Below, one piece after another: positions 13,916-17,491 of a DNA stretch of 17,491 nt (positions within the stretch are counted from its first letter, which is position 1; each line of letters begins with the position of its first letter). The translations under genes were made by a program, and so were the position numbers. The notes under the pieces are model-generated. The model was not told the DNA's origin, searched no databases, and saw only the letters and a list, made by a program, of their open reading frames with translations. This stretch comes from JBBITW01 sp037440525 (lineage in GTDB: Bacteria; Desulfobacterota; BSN033; UBA1163): the NCBI GenBank assembly GCA_037440525.1, contig JBBITW010000064.1, forward strand, positions 1 to 17,491, written 5' to 3'.

Positions 13916-14851
13916 TCACTTTTTCTTCTCTTTGGGAACACCCTCGACTCTCATTTTTTCTGGGAATTTTAAAAAATCAGGGTTTTGAGATTTAATGAAT
14001 TTGAGAAGTTCTGAATCAGCTGATAAAATGACTGTGGTTTTTCCATCAATGAACTTTTCATAGGATTCGAGGGCCCTTATGAGTTCATAAAATTTGATAT
14101 CCTTTTTATATGCATTAGCATAAATTTTTATTGCAAGAGCCTCTCCTTCACCTTTTATTTTTTGAGCCTTATTGTAAGCCTCGGAAAGAATAATCTGCTT
14201 TTGTTTGTCTGCATCAGCTCTAATCATCGTTGCCTTTTCTTCACCTTCCGAACGATATGCCTTTGCAATCCTTTCGCGCTCAGCCCTCATCCTCCTGAAG
14301 ACACTTAATTTGTTTCTCTCCGGGAAATTGAGTAGAGTAACCTTTACATCTGAGACTTCAATCCCATAATCCTTAGCCTTTAAAGAAATTTCTCTCTTTA
14401 TTTCATCTGTCATTTGACCAAACTTTATCTTCTCTGAATCAATGGAGATGAGGGAAGAAAGTTCGTATTTTCCAATACCTATGCCCATCTCAGATGAAAG
14501 GATATCAGCCATTCTTGTTTCAGCACCAACTTTTGTCTTTACTGTCTTCATAAATTGGATTGGATCATCCACCCTCCATACTATATAGCTATCCACCATA
14601 ACATTTTTCTTATCTTTTGTAAGGTATTCAGTCTCGCCCAATTCATAAGTCATAAATCGATTATCATAACGGGTTATACTCTGGATTGGATCAGGCCATT
14701 TCCAGTTCAATCCAGCCTTTTTAATAGCATTAACTGGTTCACCGAATTGAGTTACTACTACATACTCCCGTTCGTCAACTTGAAAAAATATCAATCCACT
14801 GGCCACAATCAATAAAAGTCCGACCAGAATTATGAAAACCTTTCTTTTCAT
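13916..14851 (-). CDS. hflC: HflC, SPFH partner of HflK and modulator of FtsH
   Basis: The 311-residue protein has an N-terminal membrane anchor (4-23), the SPFH domain beginning QVDEREYVVVTQFGEP (24-39), the strand KKNVMVDSYIVWRVDDPIQF (81-100) and the HflC hallmark FRRMRAERERIAKAYRSEGE (185-204), followed by the AEK-type helix EEKATMIRADADKQ. The length is typical of HflC. A GAGGAG ribosome site lies about 7 bases before the ATG. It lies between two HflK-type genes, so it could pair with either product. Confidence 0.92.
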   Translation of the reverse strand: MKRKVFIILVGLLLIVASGLIFFQVDEREYVVVTQFGEPVNAIKKAGLNWKWPDPIQSITRYDNRFMTYELGETEYLTKDKKNVMVDSYIVWRVDDPIQFMKTVKTKVGAETRMADILSSEMGIGIGKYELSSLISIDSEKIKFGQMTDEIKREISLKAKDYGIEVSDVKVTLLNFPERNKLSVFRRMRAERERIAKAYRSEGEEKATMIRADADKQKQIILSEAYNKAQKIKGEGEALAIKIYANAYKKDIKFYELIRALESYEKFIDGKTTVILSADSELLKFIKSQNPDFLKFPEKMRVEGVPKEKKK

Positions 14852-14871
14852 TGTCCGTCTCCTCTTTATTT

Positions 14872-16407
14872 TTATTCTATTATCATTTTCTTGCCATTCT
14901 TCCCAAAAAACCAGATGTCTGTAACACCCTGTTTTATCTCAGGGTTTATAATGATCTTTTCAATCGAAGGGAGAATCTTCTCCATTGCCTCAATATAGAG
15001 CCTCTTTTCTGTCACTTCCCTTGAATTTTTATGTTCCTCATGTTGCAATAAGAAGCGAGATGCATCACCAATTGCTTTATTAACTACTTCAGCCTTGAGG
15101 CCCTGAGCTTCCATAACTATCTTTTCTGCCTTACCCTTTGCTTCAGGTATGATACTATTCAAATAACTATATGCCTCATTAATATAGGTTTCTCTGTCTT
15201 CCCGGGCACTTGCTACATCTTGAAAGGCTTCAATCACCTCTTTTGGCGGATCAGCTTTGACCAACTGAACTCCCATAACATCGATGCCTAAATTTAAATG
15301 ATCGAGCGAGGACTGAGTAAGCTCCTTCGTCCTCATTAAAATGGATGATTTTGCACTCGTTAAAATTGAGTCAATATTCATTTCTCCTACTACTTGCCTC
15401 AGAGCTGCCCTTGTAGCGTCCTGAATAAGTTTTTCGGGATTCTCGAGGTTAAATAGAAAATTAGAGGCATTTTTGATCTTGTAATGGGTAGCTACATTAA
15501 CCTCAATAAGGTTTTCATCCCCTGTAAGAATCAAGTAAGATCCCGTCTCCAATCGTCTGATCTCATCTACTTTGACTCGTTCTACAGACTCGATAGGCCA
15601 TGGGAGATGGTAATGAATTCCTGGAGTCTTCTCTTCCTCGATCTTTTGGCCGAATCTACGAATGATTCCCCTTTCATTCCATTCGATGCTGTAAAATCCT
15701 GTAAAAAAATAAGCGAGTAATATGACCGACAAAAATGCCAGAGTAGCCTTAGGACGACTCAACCTAAACCCACCTTCTGTCACATGGCAGGAGTACTCAG
15801 CAGGTACCTTTGAAGTTAGAGAGATTAAAGCTCTACTAAACAGACGAAATCCTGTCTGCAGAACAAAAAGGGTAACAAAAACAGCTGCAAGCATATCGAG
15901 GTTATTGAAACCCACCAGATAACCTGCCAAACCTACCACGACAGCAATCTCCATCACCACATGAATCCTACAATGATAACCATCTGCAACAAGACTTGGA
16001 GAATGGGCAGCCTGCCCCACATAAATCTTAAACCTTGCCATCATATAGCATATAATCGCTCCTAAAATGGCCCCAAGAGTGACAATAGGGACATTTTTAA
16101 GGGTGTGGACATGATGAGAGGTCATTTTATAAAACATCTGATAAGCAAGTAAAAAAACGAAGAGGGAGATGAGAAGGGCAACAATATTTTCGATCTTACT
16201 TATTCCTCGGCTTAAGCGGCTCTTTTCTTTTCTGGATAGAATCAACCCAACGAATACTGCAATGGAGACAAAGAGGCCTTGGACTGAGTGCCATCCGCTC
16301 ATCTCTAAAGCCATGCTACCAGAAATTTTAGCCATGAAGAATTTTAAGGATACAAGAAAGGTGTTTGCCATTATAGCAATTAATAAGGCTTTTTCTGTCC
16401 TTCCCAT
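14872..16407 (-). CDS. Fusion of a cation-diffusion-facilitator-like membrane domain to an HflK-like SPFH domain
   Basis: The 511-residue protein has two parts. Residues 1-200 look like the six-helix membrane domain of CDF metal exporters: LIAIMANTFLVSLKFFMAKI, SGSMALEMSGWHS (29-41), then HSPSLVADGYHCRIHVVMEI (135-154) and a last helix near 172-190. Residues 221-500 are an HflK: membrane anchor 222-240, GIHYHLPWPIESVERV (263-278), LTGDENLIEVNVATHYKIKN (294-313) and KADPPKEVIEAFQDVASARE (384-403). No CDF cytoplasmic domain is present. Of the usual four site-A aspartates only Asp142 remains: the TM2 pair aligns with Ser37 and Gly44, and the second TM5 position is His149. It may have changed metal specificity or lost transport. 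GAGGA lies before the ATG. A frameshift artefact is unlikely because both parts share one open frame. Confidence 0.85.
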   Translation of the reverse strand: MGRTEKALLIAIMANTFLVSLKFFMAKISGSMALEMSGWHSVQGLFVSIAVFVGLILSRKEKSRLSRGISKIENIVALLISLFVFLLAYQMFYKMTSHHVHTLKNVPIVTLGAILGAIICYMMARFKIYVGQAAHSPSLVADGYHCRIHVVMEIAVVVGLAGYLVGFNNLDMLAAVFVTLFVLQTGFRLFSRALISLTSKVPAEYSCHVTEGGFRLSRPKATLAFLSVILLAYFFTGFYSIEWNERGIIRRFGQKIEEEKTPGIHYHLPWPIESVERVKVDEIRRLETGSYLILTGDENLIEVNVATHYKIKNASNFLFNLENPEKLIQDATRAALRQVVGEMNIDSILTSAKSSILMRTKELTQSSLDHLNLGIDVMGVQLVKADPPKEVIEAFQDVASAREDRETYINEAYSYLNSIIPEAKGKAEKIVMEAQGLKAEVVNKAIGDASRFLLQHEEHKNSREVTEKRLYIEAMEKILPSIEKIIINPEIKQGVTDIWFFGKNGKKMIIE

Positions 16408-16780
16408 ATGAAATCCTCAGGATAAATTGGAGATGTATTTTTAAAGACTGGAAAATTAATTTTATACACTGATTAAACTTAGTAGTTATAATGCAACCGA
16501 TATACCAAAAAATTTAAAGCATACTTCTATTTTTCTTTTAATTAATTGAAAACATTGCTCAATTATAACTTTTATTAATAAATTATTTTAAATATCAATC
16601 AAACATCATGGGAATTATTTTCACATTCAAATTCCTTTTTAAAGAAAAAACTGTATAACTCTTACACAATCTTACACAATCTTTCACAATCTTTAAAGAG
16701 GCCCCTTAAAAAGAAGAGAAAAAAGCTTTGTGAGAAACTAAATTTATAAAAGGGAAAGAATAAAAATTAATCCATAAAAT
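16408..16780. other. AT-rich intergenic region upstream of the CDF-HflK gene
   Basis: No gene is seen in this 373-base gap. It holds three tandem 10-bp repeats (16661-16690) and, close to the CDF-HflK start, a GAGGA ribosome site about 7 bases before the ATG. A TATAAA word (minus strand, near 16463) could be a -10 box but has no good -35 partner. No clear terminator follows the DUF2933-type gene, so the CDF-HflK operon may start here or continue from it. Confidence 0.45.
16661..16690 (-). repeat. Three tandem 10-bp repeats (ATTGTGTAAG type)
   Basis: On the plus strand the units are CTTACACAAT, CTTACACAAT and CTTTCACAAT, exactly head to tail with one difference. The 10-bp period matches about one helical turn, as in cooperative regulator sites. 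They lie about 254 bases upstream of the CDF-HflK start and 91 bases after the DUF2933-type gene. Confidence 0.7.
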
Positions 16781-17014
16781 TTATTCTCCATCCAGTTTTT
16801 GATTTCTGGACGAACCTCTTGACAAATTCCTTGAAACAATAATTTTCATAAAAATAAAATGTAGAATTGGGCATAGAAGGATCAAAGCATAAAATCCCCA
16901 TGTTCCCAAAACTCCAAATATGGAGAGGATAATTATTCCTAAAAGAGGGATTAAGCAACAAAGTGCCATCCAGAAGGAATAACTGCCCAAAAGATCTCCT
17001 CTCTCCTCTTTCAT
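16781..17014 (-). CDS. Small two-helix membrane protein of DUF2933 type
   Basis: The 77-residue product has a charged start, then SFWMALCCLIPLLGIIILSI (13-32) and GFYALILLCPILHFIFMKII (40-59), and a basic tail. The pattern M-x-L-C-C-x-x-P followed by LLCPxxHxxF/M is that of the short DUF2933 family found near copper and other heavy-metal resistance genes. Cys48, His52 and Met56 could face a metal. The ATG at 17014 follows GAGGG by about 5 bases. The frame stays open upstream to 17126 but has no ATG or GTG start there. Function is unknown; a metal role is suggested by family context only. Confidence 0.65.
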   Translation of the reverse strand: MKEERGDLLGSYSFWMALCCLIPLLGIIILSIFGVLGTWGFYALILLCPILHFIFMKIIVSRNLSRGSSRNQKLDGE

Positions 17015-17366
17015 CGAAGCCCTCGCATCTTCAACAAAATCTTGTCTAATTTTTCTTATGCAATCGATGTGCCAAGCCGAGAGAATGATAAAAAAGTCAG
17101 TGTATAAAAGTCGAATCTTACTAAGCTAATTTACTATTAAGATAAGAGCTCAGAGGAGGGCTTTTATAGATACTTTATATTTACACATTCCAGTATGTCG
17201 GAATAATTAGTCTTTGAAAAATTTATACGATATTATTTTTGACTTTGATGGAAGGAGATTCTTGGTAAGCAGACATAGAAAGGAACGAAATTAGTACCAA
17301 TAACCCGGGTTTTTGACTAAGTTTGACTTTATGAAAAAATAGCGTTATCGCTATGAGGTGTGTGCC
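17015..17366. other. Non-coding region upstream of the DUF2933-type gene
   Basis: No supported gene. The minus frame of the DUF2933-type gene continues open to a stop at 17126-17128 with coding-like residues (SAWHIDCIRKIRQDFVEDAR) but no start codon of a usual type. The rest is AT-rich, with a weak plus-strand hairpin followed by TTTT near 17144-17165 and the palindromic word AGCGTTATCGCT at 17341-17352. Confidence 0.4.
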
Positions 17367-17434
17367 ATGTTTGTCATTCCGAGCGAGGAATCCTATTTCT
17401 TAGATTTCTCAGATCCGTTCGAAATGACAAACAT
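17367..17434. repeat. Palindromic dispersed-type repeat (GTCATTCCGAGCG element)
   Basis: Arms of 19 bases at 17367-17385 and 17416-17434 are inverted copies with two mismatches (ATGTTTGTCATTCCGAGCG and CGTTCGAAATGACAAACAT). Inside them GAGGAATC (17385-17392) pairs with GATTTCTC (17403-17410), one mismatch. The whole would fold into one long hairpin. The core TGTCATTCCGAGCGAAGCGA type is a word I recognise from dispersed intergenic repeats in many bacterial genomes. Confidence 0.75.
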
Positions 17435-17440
17435 CCTCTC

Positions 17441-17467
17441 TGTCATTCCGAGCGAAGCGAGGAATCT
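17441..17467. repeat. Second, partial copy of the GTCATTCCGAGCG repeat
   Basis: TGTCATTCCGAGCG is repeated here, followed by AAGCGAGGAATCT. Relative to the first copy it has an extra 5 bases (AAGCG). The expected inverted arm would lie beyond the window edge. Confidence 0.65.
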
Positions 17468-17491
17468 ATAGAATTCAAACCCTTATAAAAC

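Noticed and set aside
17313..17341. TTGACT with a 17-base spacer and AAAATA on the plus strand as a promoter
   Set aside because: Poor -10 box and no plus-strand gene downstream in the window.

Overview
This window looks like a bacterial chromosome segment of low to moderate GC, with every recognisable gene on the minus strand, so transcription runs from high to low coordinates. A System I cytochrome c maturation (ccm) cluster whose CcmE carries a CxxxY heme-binding motif, together with a likely selenocysteine protein, suggests a Desulfobacterota-like (deltaproteobacterial) or related anaerobic lineage. That placement is inference; there is no rRNA or taxonomic marker gene.

Layout in order of transcription. 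The right end (17.0-17.5 kb) is non-coding and carries a palindromic dispersed-type repeat. Next is a small membrane protein of DUF2933 type (16.8-17.0 kb), then a gap with three 10-bp tandem repeats. From 16.4 to 10.7 kb lies a membrane quality-control block: a cation-diffusion-facilitator/HflK fusion, HflC, a second HflK, and a lipoprotein with two parvulin (PpiC) domains. After a 154-bp AT-rich gap comes lgt. It is followed with tiny gaps or overlaps by ccmF, a ccmH-like gene, two CcmI-like membrane/coiled-coil genes (one with a zinc ribbon), ccmE, ccmA, ccmB, ccmC and a 48-codon ccmD. Next is a secreted DsbA-like thiol oxidoreductase whose active site reads UGA-Pro-Tyr-Cys, with a strong SECIS-type hairpin downstream of the UGA. 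The left end has a remnant of a histidine kinase, a small Cys/His-rich membrane protein, an NfeD-like protein, a SAM methyltransferase, and the start of a protein with two YHS metal-binding domains (probably a heavy-metal P-type ATPase) running off the window.

How it fits together. CcmABCD load and release heme on CcmE, CcmF/CcmH-like join heme to apocytochrome, and the Sec-DsbA may manage cytochrome or CcmH thiols in the periplasm. Lgt, the parvulin lipoprotein and the HflK/HflC proteins serve envelope protein biogenesis and FtsH-type proteolysis control. Several metal-ligand-rich pieces (YHS domains, CCGGGHSHG protein, DUF2933 protein, Cys/His/Met cluster in the parvulin, CDF domain) hint at metal handling, but the link is inferred.

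The most interesting points are the selenocysteine DsbA with its hairpin, the CxxxY CcmE coexisting with a CcmH-like protein, the CDF-HflK fusion with altered metal-site residues, and sharp GC changes inside the ccm genes.
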